In this document: piece after piece, positions 35,821 to 47,499 of the stretch
Layout: each line of letters opens with the position of its first letter
Position numbering within the stretch: position 1 is the first letter of the stretch
NCBI GenBank assembly: GCA_963691655.1
Contig: OY829328.1
Location: 78,062,400 to 78,126,399 of the forward strand
DNA: 64,000 nt
Source: Toxonevra muliebris
Taxonomy: Eukaryota; Arthropoda; Insecta; Diptera; Pallopteridae
Direction of reading: 5' to 3'
Notes under the pieces: generated by a model
What the model saw: only the letters and a program-made list of their open reading frames with translations
Told to the model about the DNA's origin: nothing
The model's database searches: none
Program-made: the position numbers and the translations under genes

Positions 35821-36385
35821 GCTAATCGATTTGACTGAGCTCAGATCCCTAAGCTTATGCTGCCATCAATGTTATTAAAATCAGAATCATGAAACTTCGG
35901 TTTAGTGTTAAAATATTTAATTGAAAATCAATAGGTAAACCCAAAAATGTAGGTGAACTCGACATTTAAGGTGAACTCGACGGCCCCCATTATCTCGGGA
36001 ACGGAAAGACTCACCGAGGTGCCGTATTTATTGTTAGACGCCTAATAAGTCACTAACAATTTGGAAAGAGTTGAAAATTTGTTCACTTTTTGTCCCTATT
36101 ACAGCTTATTAAATGTTACGTCGAATGCAAAATTAATGTTACAACTATCTTTAAGTATCAATATCTTTGTGTACAAAAGTGTGTGGGCAAAAATCGATAA
36201 GCAATTTTGATTAATGTTCAGTTAAATTTAAAAAAAAAAAAATTAAAAATATGTTCAAAACTTATTAATTTTTGTTTGTTTTTAAATGCAATAGTTTCAA
36301 ATAAGTGATGGTGAGGTAAACCCGACCTATGTTAAACTGAATTTCATAAATTCTTGTTCTCCTATGTTTTCACTTATTCAATACA
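35821..36385. other. non-coding stretch, nothing recognised
   Basis: Includes two partial echoes, 'aggtgaactcgaca' at about 35951 and 35970, but no array, gene or element end. Confidence 0.35.
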
Positions 36386-37660
36386 AGGAGTGAGATCGAA
36401 AAAATCTTAACATATATAAGATTCAATAATTTTTAAACGGTTGATCTAAGAGTTTTGATTTATTTTTTTTATTTAATTGATAATATTTTACAAATTACAG
36501 AAAAATATAACTTTTATAGTTCTAACCACTATTTATGAACTCGTGGACCTTTTTTGGTAAGCCTTCCATTAGAGATTTGATAGTTGTTTCAGACATCTTT
36601 TTGGAACAGTTTACCCATCTCCTTTTAAAATCTTCGATATTTTGGGACACCTTTTTTGTGCTTGCTCTTTAAGTTTCTTTGCACAAGAGCCCAATATCTC
36701 TTCACTGGTCTTAGCTCCGGACAATTTGGAGGATTGAGATTGGCCTGTCTTGGTACAAAAACTATGTTATTACTTTGGTACCACTCCAGAGCTTTCTTGC
36801 CGTAGTGACATGATGCCAAATCGGGCTAAAAATATGTGGACACATTGTGCTCTCTTATGAAAGGAAGAAGTCTTTTGTTCAAACATTCTTTGATGTATAT
36901 TCGGTATTTATAGAGTCAGCCCACTGTAACAAATGACTTGATTCTTTTGCCGTTGCCGCAACTGCATATAGCTTGCCATACCAGGAATTTTTTAGGAAAT
37001 TTTCTCTGCTTTTGTTCTTCGATATTTCCTTGAGCATCAGCAACATATAAATTTTGACCCGGAAGCTGCGTAAAATCTGCCAGTATGAATATTTTTGTAT
37101 GAAATTCGATTTTAATTTCCGAGCCCTACTTTTGGCATCTAAATTTTTGCAGCATTCCAGTCTGGAACTTTTTGGACTTTGTATGTTTTCAAACCTGCAT
37201 TGGCTTGAACTTTTCGCACCAAATAGTCAAAGCACTGAGCTAACCGGGCAGCTTTTCTACCAGATGTGTTTGGAGATCTTTCATTATGCTTTCTATTTTC
37301 TTGGCTTTCCCAATATCATGTGGTCCTTGTTTTCTTCCCGAACCAGGTTTCCTATCGATGGTCAAATTCTCCTGAAACTGTTTAATAACATTGGAAACAG
37401 TTTGACGGCAGACCTTCAATTCTTTGGCCAATTTTTTGTAGGACCAATTTGGATTTTTTTGAAAAATTTTAATAATTTTAAGACGTACTTCGTTTTCTTC
37501 ACTCATTTTAATCAAACTCATAATAAATCAGCATGTTTGTCATTAAAAATAACAACTGACATATTTTTCAAAGATAACTAGATCAAAGAAATTTTAAATT
37601 TTACACCCAAAAAAAATTATTAGGTAAATCGTGTGTTAAGATTTTTTCAATCTCACACCT
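36386..37660 (-). mobile_element. Tc1/mariner-superfamily transposon (family B), copy 2
   Basis: 1275 bp, opposite in orientation to copy 1. Termini are 'aggagtgagatcgaaaaaat' on the left and, read inward, 'aggtgtgagattgaaaaaat' on the right. A TA follows the right end; the left flank is 'ca', preceded by 'ata', so one target TA has probably mutated. Its uninterrupted right non-coding part shows what copy 1 lost when the maT element inserted and its junction was deleted. Confidence 0.85.
36522..37506 (-). pseudogene. family B transposase, copy 2 (broken)
   Basis: The start ATG is at 37506-37504, in a frame open to about 37240 that encodes 'NPNWSYKKLAKELKVCRQTV' (helix-turn-helix) and 'RKPGSGRKQG'. 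At 985 nt it is about 54 nt shorter than copy 1, so small deletions and frameshifts separate the blocks. The C-terminal block (36625-36819) contains 'DLASCHYGKKALEWYQ' with the second catalytic Asp intact and 'PNCPELRPVKRYW', where the final acidic residue has become Lys. 39 residues separate these two positions. A TGG-to-TAG stop precedes the 'PDL' motif near 36830. Confidence 0.83.
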
Positions 37661-40060
37661 TACATAGTTAAAATTAATTAAAATTATTTTTTTTCAAACT
37701 TTTGTTAAAGGGGTGGGTGTCGTAATCAACTCAGGGTGAGGGAACTTAGGGTTAGCTTTATATTTTCACTTTTAGAAAAATGATTTTAGCGAAAAAACGG
37801 TAGGACATACCACAAATCAAAGACTCAAATGGGGGACGGTTGATATATTTACGATATACAAAAGGTTGTCACTTTCACCTTATCTTCCCTTAGCTAATCA
37901 TATCTTTGAGTTGAAAAATGAAACAAAAATTTAATAATTTTTTCATTTTAGGATAAAATATCCCACAGATCAAATGACTGATCAAAGAACAGTTATCTGC
38001 GTCCTTTTTTTCAAGTAGGTTCCCATTGATTTTGAAAAATTCGAGTCATAAAACTTAGATCCTTAATAGGTCACAGATGTTTTGTGAATTAGTCATTTGT
38101 TAATAGAAAATAGTTTTTATGCATTTGCGTTCGGTTTCTGAATTCGACAGCCTGTAAATAATTTCAGGAGGAATATTATTCTAGAGGAAGAAAATTCATT
38201 ATCTATATTTTTTCTGGGTCATATACAAATTTGTATGGAATTTGATACTTCCGCCAAAAAACCTAGTTATATTTTAATACTAATTAAAATTTACGAGTTA
38301 CGCTTAATATTTTCAATTAAAGTAGGAACGTGTTATTCTTAATAGCTCTCATAAAATATTATGACGGTTTATAAAGTTTCTAGGAAAAAAAGTTTTCATT
38401 TCATTTGCAAAAATTATGCAATATTATAGCAGAGAAACAAATTCAATTAGCCAAGAGTTGACAATGATAAACAAAATTAATGATAGTTAAATGATAAAAA
38501 TAAAAAGGAAATGAGATAAACATTAATGTTGGTATGCAGTAAAAATAAAAAAAAAATAAAAAAAAAAAATAATAAAAAAAAAATAAAAAAAAAACAGATA
38601 ATATTTTTTGCATACACAGATATTTATTTTCACTTAATTGCAACTGTAAACAAAAAAATAAAAAAACGGAAATATAAACAAAAAACAAAAAAAAAATAAT
38701 AATAACAATAATAATATAGAAATATCTGCATATATATTATAAAATGTAATTACAATTAACGATTGCCCACAAAAATTATTTGACAGAGCGCTTAATTAAA
38801 TTGACCAAAATATCAACACTGACTGGCTGTCAGCGGCAGAAGTTATTCTCCCCTCCCACCGCTCTCTCCTTCCTATCAAAATAATAACAACAGCTTCATC
38901 ATCAGCATTAATTTCATCACCATCAACCTAAACACCAACCAACAGCATCAACAACATCTCCACCAACCAACAAAATTATCAGCAGCATCATTATCAACAG
39001 CAGCAACAAATAACAACATAACAACAACATACTGAAATGTGACAAAATAATAACAGCTTTGTTTCTTTGTTGTTGTTGTTGTTAATATCTACTATTGGTT
39101 GCTAGCGGTTATAGTTATGTATTGTCAATGTTAGTTGTTGTTGTTGCTGTTGGCATTATTGGTTGTTGTTTGTGGTCAAGTGAAATGAAATTTTAATTGG
39201 AAATTTTCTATGTATGAAACTTTTAGGTTGATTATTTTCAATGGTTTTTAGTATGCGACAATGTGTGTGTGTGTGTTTGTAATGACAATGATGTATTCAT
39301 TAATTATACACACATCATTAATTATGAATGAAAATACATACACATATATATAATCATAAAATCTATACTTATACATAACAGGTAGTTGGTTAGTAAAATA
39401 TGTCCTAAATATTCGAGTACAAACACCTAAAAGAGACAATTGCGTATGATGGTCATATATACAGGGTGGCGCAACAACAACCATATATGAATTTTTCAAA
39501 AAAAAAAAAAAAAAAGCTTTAGAATTCTGTATTTCAGAAATTTTTAACTCTTTTTTATTTTAGATCAGTATCAGGCTTTCTAATAATCCTAGTTAAAAGA
39601 GCTTAAAAGCTTTTAAATAAGCTCTGAAGGAGCTTAAAGCTCTATAAGCTTTAGTGGGGGACAGCTTAAAGCTTGTTTTTTAATTTAATCAATTTCTATA
39701 TTCACAAGCGAAAAGCTTTGAAGTTTACTATTAAAATTACAATATTCGCAAGTGGAAAGCTTTAAGCTATATGTATGATCATGTCTGCATCAAAAGATGT
39801 GCACTAAAGCGGCATGCTGGGCTTTTTGCTATATTCGAAGAGCTTTGATTTAGCTTTTTTAGAAGTAAACAAAATTCCCTGGGAGTGATGCCTGACTTTC
39901 AAAAATATTGGAAGAAAATTTTTCCACCAGTTCCTAGGAAAGCGAGCCTTGAATTTGCAAAGAAAGTTGCGTTTAAGTCTTTGTATTCAAACTTTAACTT
40001 TACGGTTCCCATTAACCAGTGATTCTATTTAATTCATGCTTATTTGGAATGACGCTCCGA
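37661..40060. other. AT-rich non-coding stretch
   Basis: Holds poly(A) and AATAAT runs (38540-38710), CAACAAC/TTGTTG tracts (about 38940-39180), a (GT)n run near 39260, an 'agctttaagct'-type repeat (about 39595-39780), and an isolated transposon-like terminus 'tacagggtggcgcaac' near 39461. No gene is supported. Confidence 0.45.
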
Positions 40061-40061
40061 T

Positions 40062-40745
40062 GTGACTTCAAGGGAAGGGATGATAAAGGTAGAGTGAGAA
40101 GAGGTGAGAAGGAAGATGGAGAAAGGGAAGGGGAGAGAGGGAAGGGGGAGAGAGAGAGGAGGAGAGAGGGAGGGAAAAGAGGAAGAGGCAGAGAGAAAGG
40201 GGGAGAGAGGCAGCCGGAGAGAAGGAGGGGGAGAGCGAGAGGGAAGAGAGGTTGGGAGAGTGGAAGGGGAGAGAGGGAGAGGAGAGAGGGAGAGGAGAGA
40301 GGGAGGGAAGAGAGGGATGAGAGAAAGGGAGGGGAGAGAGGGAAGGGAGAGAGGGAGGGGACAGAGGGAGGAGGAGAGAAGGAGAGGGAGAGAAGGAGTG
40401 GAAAGAAGGGGGAGAGGAGGGGGACAGAAAGAGGGGGAGAGAAGGAGGGGGAGAGAAGGAGGGGGAGAGAAGGAGGGGGAGAGAAGGAGGGGGAGAGAAG
40501 GAGGGGGAGAGAAGGGGGAGAGAAAGAGGTGGAGAGAAGGAGGTGGAGAGTAGGAGGTGGAGAGAAGGAGGGGAGAGAGGGAGGGAAAGAAAAGGAGGGA
40601 GAGAGAGGGAGATGAGAGAGGGAAGGGTGAGAAGGGGAAAGAAGTAGGGAACAGGGGAGAGAGGCGGGGGAGAAGGGGAGTGGCAGGAGGAGAAAGGGAG
40701 AGAGGCAGGGGGAGAAGGGGAGAGAGGGAAGACGGAGAGCTGAGG
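40062..40745. repeat. polypurine tract (ggagagagg / agaaggagggggag)
   Basis: Almost uninterrupted plus-strand purines. The cleanest part, about 40436-40515, repeats 'gagaaggagggg' with a 15-bp period. Overlapping frames on both strands (up to 238 codons) have only Arg/Gly/Glu or Ser/Pro/Leu composition and are repeat artefacts. Confidence 0.9.
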
Positions 40746-42011
40746 CGGAATTACAAACGAATAAAACATTCCTTGAAAGCTCAAGCCTGTAAGTAATGTG
40801 ATTTCAAAGACACTTTGATTTATGAATCACTATGATTTTAAACTCACTGTGATTTCGGACATATTGTGATTCTAAGTACACTGTGATTTTAGATACACTG
40901 TTATTTCAGATACACTATGATTTCAGACAGATTTTGATTATGGAACCATTGAAATTTTAGAGATACTGTGGTTGCTGATAGACCATAATTTTGGAAACTC
41001 ACTGTGATTTCAGATATAGTATAATGTGAAACACCTTGTGATTTGGATGACACAGTGGTTTTAAACACTCTATGATATAGAGATAATCTGTGATTTTAGA
41101 CACTGTGATTTCACACATACTGTGATTTTAGGTACACTGTTATGTGTGTGACACACTGCCATTTCAGGTGATTTTAGATAATCACCGTGATTGCAGATAT
41201 ACGGTGATTTCAAACACACAGTGATTTTAAATACGCGTGTATGATCTCTGACATTTTCTGTGATTGCTTGCATTATAATTTCAGATACTCACTGTGATTT
41301 CAGAGAAACTTTGATATCAGATACACTGTTATTTCGGGCAAATTATCATTGAAATAACTAATTATCACTATATCATTTCAGATATATTGTAATCCGAAAG
41401 ACATTGTGATTTCAGGCACACTTAGATATCAGATGCGGTGTGATTTAAGACACTGTGTGATTTCAGAAACTCGGTGTTTTCAGATATTCACTGTAATTTG
41501 AGATACAGCGTGATATTAGACACTCACTGTTATTTCTGAAACAATATTATTTGAAACACGCTTTGATTTCAGCCAATCTGTGATTTCAAGCATGCAGTGA
41601 ATTCATGTAAACTGTGACATTGAGCATGCTGTGACTTCAAAAAAACCGTGATTTTAGATACTCATTGTGATTTTAGATATTCACTTTGATTTCAGATACG
41701 ATGTGGTTTCAGAAGCACTGTGATTTCAGAAGCACTGTGATTTCAGAAACACTGTGGTTTCAGAAACACTGTAATTTCAGAAACACTGTGATTTTACAAA
41801 CACTGTGATTTCAGAAACACTGTGATTTCAGAAACACTGTGATTCCCAGCATATTGTGAATCCAAAAACACACTGTGAAACCAATAACATTGTGAATCCA
41901 AATTCACTGTGAATCCAAATACACTGTCATTTCAAACACATTATGATTTCATTCACACATGATTACAGACAATCAGTCAGCTTTATCGGCCACTGTGATT
42001 TGAAATAAACT

Positions 42012-42349
42012 GGCTGCATTCACGACACTCATTAATTCCTAAACAGTTGGTAGCGAACAATTTGTATGATACTTTTCATCGGTTGATTTTTGTACAGCGG
42101 CTTATGTTTATTATGGCTGCCATATTTGACAAAACATATTCATATTAACGCCATCGTCACACATACTTTTCAAAAACATTAAATTATTTATATTCATTAT
42201 TTAAGTTTTTGGTTTTGTTAAAGAGGAAAAATAGCAAAAAAAAACTGTTCACAATAGAATAGTTAACGGTAAAAGTAGCAGCATGTTCACGACACGAAAA
42301 TTGATGAGCTGCAACTGTTTAACGATTGATGAGTGCCGTGAATTCAACC
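42012..42349. mobile_element. 338-bp MITE with 38-bp inverted repeats
   Basis: The left end 'ggctgcattcacgacactca' and the right end, read inward, 'ggttgaattcacggcactca' belong to 38-bp inverted repeats that match at 31 of 38 positions. 'ACT' flanks both sides (42009-42011 and 42350-42352), a possible 3-bp target duplication. There is no coding capacity, and it is inserted in the 17-bp minisatellite. Superfamily not assigned: a 3-bp duplication would fit CACTA-like or related elements, but the terminus is not CAC. Confidence 0.7.
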
Positions 42350-42429
42350 ACTGATTCAAAACATGCTGTGATTTGGAGTACACAGTGATTTCAAAAAAAC
42401 TATGATTTCCGAGCAAATATTGTAATTTT

Positions 42430-43130
42430 TTCAGACAGCCAGGCGGCTCTCTTAGCACTCTCTTCATGGAGTTTTTCCTCTAAACTGGTGAAAGAGTGTT
42501 TTGAGAGTCTCCAGCGCCTGTGACGCTTTGTTGGGTACCCGGCCACTGTGACATTGTTGGTAATGAGGCCGCCGATGAACTGGCTAGACAAGGTTCACCT
42601 ACCAAGCACATTGGCCCCGATCCGTTCTGCGGAGTCGGCTGGACCTCTACGAAATCTATCGTTGAGGAGTGGTCTAAGGCTAAATGGCTAGAGTATTGGA
42701 ACTCTATCCCAGGTTTAAGACAGGCAAAAGCACTTATCATTCCGCTTGCCCAAAATAAGCCCATCTTTAATTCCAAATCTGACCTTAGGCTATTGGTGGG
42801 CTACATGTCTGGACACTATGGGCTCAGATATCACCTAAACAAAATAGGTCTGTCTAATGAGACAGAGTGTCGTCTATGTCTGGAAGATGACGAGTCGACA
42901 CCTCACATTCTGTGTGAATGTCCGGCCTTGGCTCGGCTCAGAGGAAGAATTTTCGGTGTTCCTTTTCTGACGGCTAATCAAATAAAATCTTCTTCTACAA
43001 AAGATGTCTTGACTTTTATTAGGTCAGCTGAACTTTTTTTGTCATAAGTTGGGGAATGGCACAAAAGATCTTTTAGGTCGCAGTGCCTGCCTGGTTAGGC
43101 TCCCCTAAATAATAAATAATAATAATAATT
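42430..43130 (+). mobile_element. 5'-truncated I/LOA-like LINE ending in (AAT)n, probable partner of SINE family A
   Basis: Begins inside the RNase H domain and runs to an (AAT)n terminus (43108-43130), typical 5' truncation of a LINE with TAA-type tails. The 3' UTR contains, at 43058-43089, the 32-bp block shared with the SINE A tails. It is set in the 17-bp minisatellite. A different family from the LINE at 4456-6850, which lacks this 3' block. Confidence 0.85.
42520..43047 (+). pseudogene. RNase H C-terminus plus CCHC tail of the LINE ORF2
   Basis: A 175-codon open frame. It contains the RNase H block 'LCWVPGHCDIVGNEAADELA' with the conserved His and the last catalytic Asp. Then comes a linker, then C-x2-C-x8-H-x4-C ('CRLC...H...C'), followed by 'PALARLRG' and the native stop. 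The preceding block with the 'SDSQAAL' Asp motif (about 42431-42515) is in another frame, so a frameshift lies near 42515. The rest of ORF2 is missing through 5' truncation. The frame is otherwise intact, so the insertion is fairly young. Confidence 0.85.
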
Positions 43131-43260
43131 ATTTCCGACAAACTTTGATTTCTGGTCCATCTTGATTTCAGACCCTTTTCCATTTCAGATACTCACTGTG
43201 ATTTCAAATACACTGTAATTTCTGACAACCACTGTGATTTATGATTCAGATTCAATGGAT

Positions 43261-45285
43261 AAAATTAAACTTTTGGGATTGTTTGAGATTAGAAACTAAT
43301 AAATTTTTTTAATTTAAAGCGTTTTTGTTTTTTTTTAAATAATGGGTCACATAATACCCTTTACGTCATTTAGCAACATCTGGTCTGCCTAACAGGATTA
43401 CTAAATGTTACTAAAATGTGATAATCTGAACAAAAAAAAAAAAAAAAAGAAAAACAGCCTCAACAAATATATTTATAAAAGCATACAAACAATTTTTTTC
43501 GGGGAAGGGAAAAAGGATATTTGTATTGTTTGGCTCTTAAGGGGTTAAGTTAAGTTACACAAATTACTAAAAAAAAATATTTTTAAATAAATTTACATAT
43601 AAAAATAGCCTTCGTAACCATTATTGAAAATTATTTAATCAAGTATTTGCTAGCATTGGAAAAGCCAAACAGAGAGGAACGGAACATTTAGGAAAAATAT
43701 CTTTTCCCCTGCTTCCTCTTTATTCACAAGATATTAAAATGGGGAAGAGAAAAAGGGAAACTTTTCAAAACTTTCTCTCCCTATCTTCACTTTACACTAT
43801 AGTTTGCAGGCAATCAAAATATTTTATGGAACACCCTGTATATGCTTAGCCTCCAATTATAGATTAATGTCATAAATACAACAAACACTTATTTTCAAGT
43901 ATTTACACGATTTTTATTGGATTTTGGATCGAATTTTTTCTCCATTTTACTGGCATGCTTCATTTGCATATTTATTGGTTATATTAATAACTTTTCTGTA
44001 GACATGATTTGTTGTTGTCATAGTAAATAATGTCATCAATTTTTTTTCTAAGTAATGCAAGGATAAATATATTAAAATTTGACAACATTTTTCAAATATC
44101 ATAAAGTATTTTATTTTTTTTATAAGCTTATTTCAAGCAGTAATTAAAATTGAAATACCACAAAAGCGATTAAAGGATTAAAAATAAAAAAGTTAAATTG
44201 ATTTTTTTTTTTGTGGACAATTTTATAATCACCTTCACTTTTCACTTTCAATATAAAAATTTTTATAAATATTTTTTATGATTTTTTAATATTTACTTTA
44301 AAAACGTTGCACAAAAAAAAATTTTCTTCTGAGTTGTAAACGCACTCGCAACTCTTTACTTAACCGTTCTTCTACGCATACTATTTATTTTTTACTACCC
44401 TCAGATATATTTCCAAACACACACACACACACACGCAAACAAACAAATGTGATACTAAAAAGCAAAAATTTCCTATAGAAATATAAAATTCGTACTCGTA
44501 GTCGCATACATGCTAAAAGTGATAAAGAATTGTTGTGTATTTATTTGCTGTATTTGTGATAAATAAAAAAAAAACAAATAGTTACATTTATTTTAAATTG
44601 AAAAAAAATATATATAGTATATATAAAAAGCTATTGTATTCTAAAGAATGTATATCTACCTCTTTGCCTTCTACTACTTCTTCTACTTTGTTGTTGTACA
44701 TACATGCACGTTCTACTATTTTATGATAAGAGCAACATTGTATCTGAGCCTAATTCTTTTTTACTCTTATGGTTTTTTTTCTTTTAGGTTTTTTTTTAAA
44801 ACGTTTTCCTATATACGAGTGTATGATAAGATAAGGAAAATTGAATTTTTTTGTTCAAGAGTGGAAAAAAAACTGGGAAAAAATATTTAATAATAAAAAC
44901 TCATAAGTAAAAGTGACTAAAAGTAAATGAGCAATGGAATGGAGTTTAGTTGTGCATGTTAGGTCAAAGAAAAATGTTAGTCTTTAGTTGTTCAATTCAT
45001 TCTTAATGGCAGTTGATCTTAAACCATAAAGGCTGGGTTGCTTTTATGGAAATTTTATTGTTGTAAGTTGTTAAGAAAAAATAATGCATTCTTCAATCAA
45101 ATAACAAAAATTGGTAATGGAAAGAATGAACCCAATCAGTTAATTTTCAGCAGATTGCGTTCTCCTAATAAAATCAAAATGATAAGAAATTAAAAGAAAA
45201 AATCAAAATAACAACATTGGCCTTGAAAACTACCCATTCCCAATCAATTCTAAACCAAAGATTGCATTCTTTTTCAGAGAAACTT
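43261..45285. other. AT-rich non-coding stretch
   Basis: Contains a transposon-like terminus 'aacaccctgta' near 43830-43840, a (CA)n run at about 44419-44434 and T-runs. Open frames at 44535-44890 are low-complexity. Nothing else recognised. Confidence 0.45.
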
Positions 45286-45289
45286 ATTG

Positions 45290-47480
45290 AAATCATTTTG
45301 ATGAGAAAATGATTGAAGTCTTTGTTATAAGATTGAAGTCATTCTTATCAGAAAACGACTGAAGTCTTTCTTATAAGAAAACGATTGAAATCATTCTTAT
45401 AAGAAAACGATTGAATTCATTCTTATGAGAAAATGATTGAAGTCATTCTTATGAGAAACCGACTGAAGTCTTTCTTATGAGAAACCGATTGAAATTATTC
45501 TTATGAGAAAACGATTGAAGTCATCCTTATGAGAAAATGACTGAAGTCATTCTTGTGAGAAAACGATTGAAGTCATTCTGATGAAATCTTTCTTATGAGA
45601 AAATGATTGCAATCATTCTTATGAAAAAACGATTGAAGTCATTCTTATGAGAAAATGATTGAAGTCATTCTTGTGAGAAAACGATTGAAATCTTTCTTAT
45701 GAGAAAATGATTGAAATCATTCTTATGAGACAATGATTGAAGTCATTCTTATGAGAAACCGACTGAGGTCTTTCTTATAAGAAAACGATTGAACTTATTC
45801 TTATGAGAAAACTATTGAAGTCATCCTTATGAGAAAATGACTGAAGTCATTCTTGTGAGAAAACGATTGAAGTCATTCTGATGAAATCTTTCTTATGAGA
45901 AAATGATTGCAATCATTCTTATGAAAAAACGATTGAAGTCATTCTTATGAGAAAATGATTGAAGTCATTCTTGTGAGAAAACGATTGAAATCTTTCTTAT
46001 GAGAAAATGATTGAAATCATTCTTATGAGACAATGATTGAAGTCATTCTTATGAGAAACCGACTGAGGTCTTTCTTATAAGAAAACGATTGAAATCATTC
46101 TTATAAGAAAACGATTGAATTCATTCTTATGAGAAAATGATTAAAGTCATTCTTGTGAGAAAACGATTGAAGTCATTCTTATGAGAAAATGATTGAAGTC
46201 ATTCTTGTGAGAAAACGATTGAATTCATTCTTATGAGAAAATGATTAAAGTCATTCTTATGAGAAACCAACTGAAGTCTTTCTTACGAGAAAACGATTGA
46301 AATTATTCTTATGAGAAAACGATTGAAGTCATTCTTATGAGAAAATGATTGAAGTCATTCTTGTGAGAAAACGATTGAAGTCATTCTTATGAAATCTTTC
46401 TTATGAGAAAATGATTGAAATCATTCTTATGAAAAAACGATTGAAGTCATTCTTATGAGAAAATGATTGAAGTCATTCTTGTGAGAAAACGATTGAAGTC
46501 ATTCTTGTGAAATCTTTCTTATGAGAAAATGATTGAAATCATTCTTATGAAAAAACGATTGAAGTCATTCTTATGAGAAAATGATTGAAGTCATTCTTGT
46601 GAGAAAACGATTGAAGTCATTCTTATGAAATCTTTCTTATGAGAAAATGATTGAAATCATTCTTATGAAAAAACGATTGAAGTCATTCTTATGAGAAAAT
46701 GATTGAAGTCATTCTTGTGAGAAAACGATTGAAGTCATTCTTATGAGAAAATGATTAAAATCATTCTTATGAGAAAACGGTTGAAATCTTTCTTATGCGA
46801 ATACGATTGAAATTATTCTTATAAGAAAACGATTGAAGTCATTCTTATCAGAAACCGACTGAAGTCTTTCTGATGAGAAAACGATTAAAGTCTTTCTTAT
46901 GAGAAAATGATTAAAATCATTCTTATGAGAAAACGGTTGAAATCTTTCTTATGAGAAAATGATTGAATTCATTCTTATGAGAAATCGACTGAAGTCTTTC
47001 TTATGAGAAAATGATTGAAATTATTCTTATGAGAAAACGATTGAAGTCATTCTTATGAGAAAACGTTTGAAGTCATTCTTATGAGAAAACGATTGAATTG
47101 TTTCTTTTGAGAAAACGATTGAAGTCTTTCTTATGAGAAAACGATTATTTAATTTTTATGAGAAAACGATTGAAATCGTTCTTATAAGAAAACGATTGAA
47201 GACTTCCCTAAGAGAAAACGATTGAAATCATTCTTATGAAAAAATAATTGACGTCGTTTTTATGAGAAAACGAGTGAAGTTTTTTTTATGAGATTATGAT
47301 TGAAAGTATTCTTAAGAGAAAACAATTAAAGTCATTCTTATGAGAAAGCGGTTGAAGTTGTTTTTATAAAAAAACGATGTAAGTCATTCTATGAAAAAAT
47401 GATTGAAATTGTCCTTATGAGAAAACGGTTGAAGTCTTTCTTAAGAGAAATGATTGAAATCATTCTTAGGAGAAAAGGAG
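45290..47480. repeat. 26-bp minisatellite with nested higher-order duplications
   Basis: The unit 'cttatgagaaaacgattgaa' plus 'gtcatt' is repeated about 85 times. Positions 45541-45780 recur without change 300 bp later (45841-46080). A 118-bp block beginning at a shortened unit ('gaaatctttc') recurs at 46391, 46509 and 46627. The right end (after about 47150) is more diverged. Confidence 0.92.
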
Positions 47481-47499
47481 TGTTCACAGTTTTTTTCAG

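Larger units (their letters stand above)
40800..43260. repeat. 17-bp minisatellite (cactgtgatttcagaaa), interrupted
   Basis: Degenerate at the edges and exact at 41715-41850, where a 17-bp period is obvious. It is interrupted by a MITE (42012-42349) and a 5'-truncated LINE (42430-43130). Repeat units continue on both sides of each insertion. Confidence 0.88.

Noticed and set aside
37054..37581. Plus-strand 175-codon frame
   Set aside because: Antisense shadow of the family B transposase.
40019..40796. Overlapping frames of 79 to 238 codons on both strands
   Set aside because: Arg/Gly/Glu-rich or Ser/Pro/Leu-rich products of a purine tract with no stops; not genes.
45290..47480. Possible CRISPR-like array of regularly spaced repeats
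   Set aside because: Units are contiguous 26-bp repeats without unique spacers, in animal DNA.
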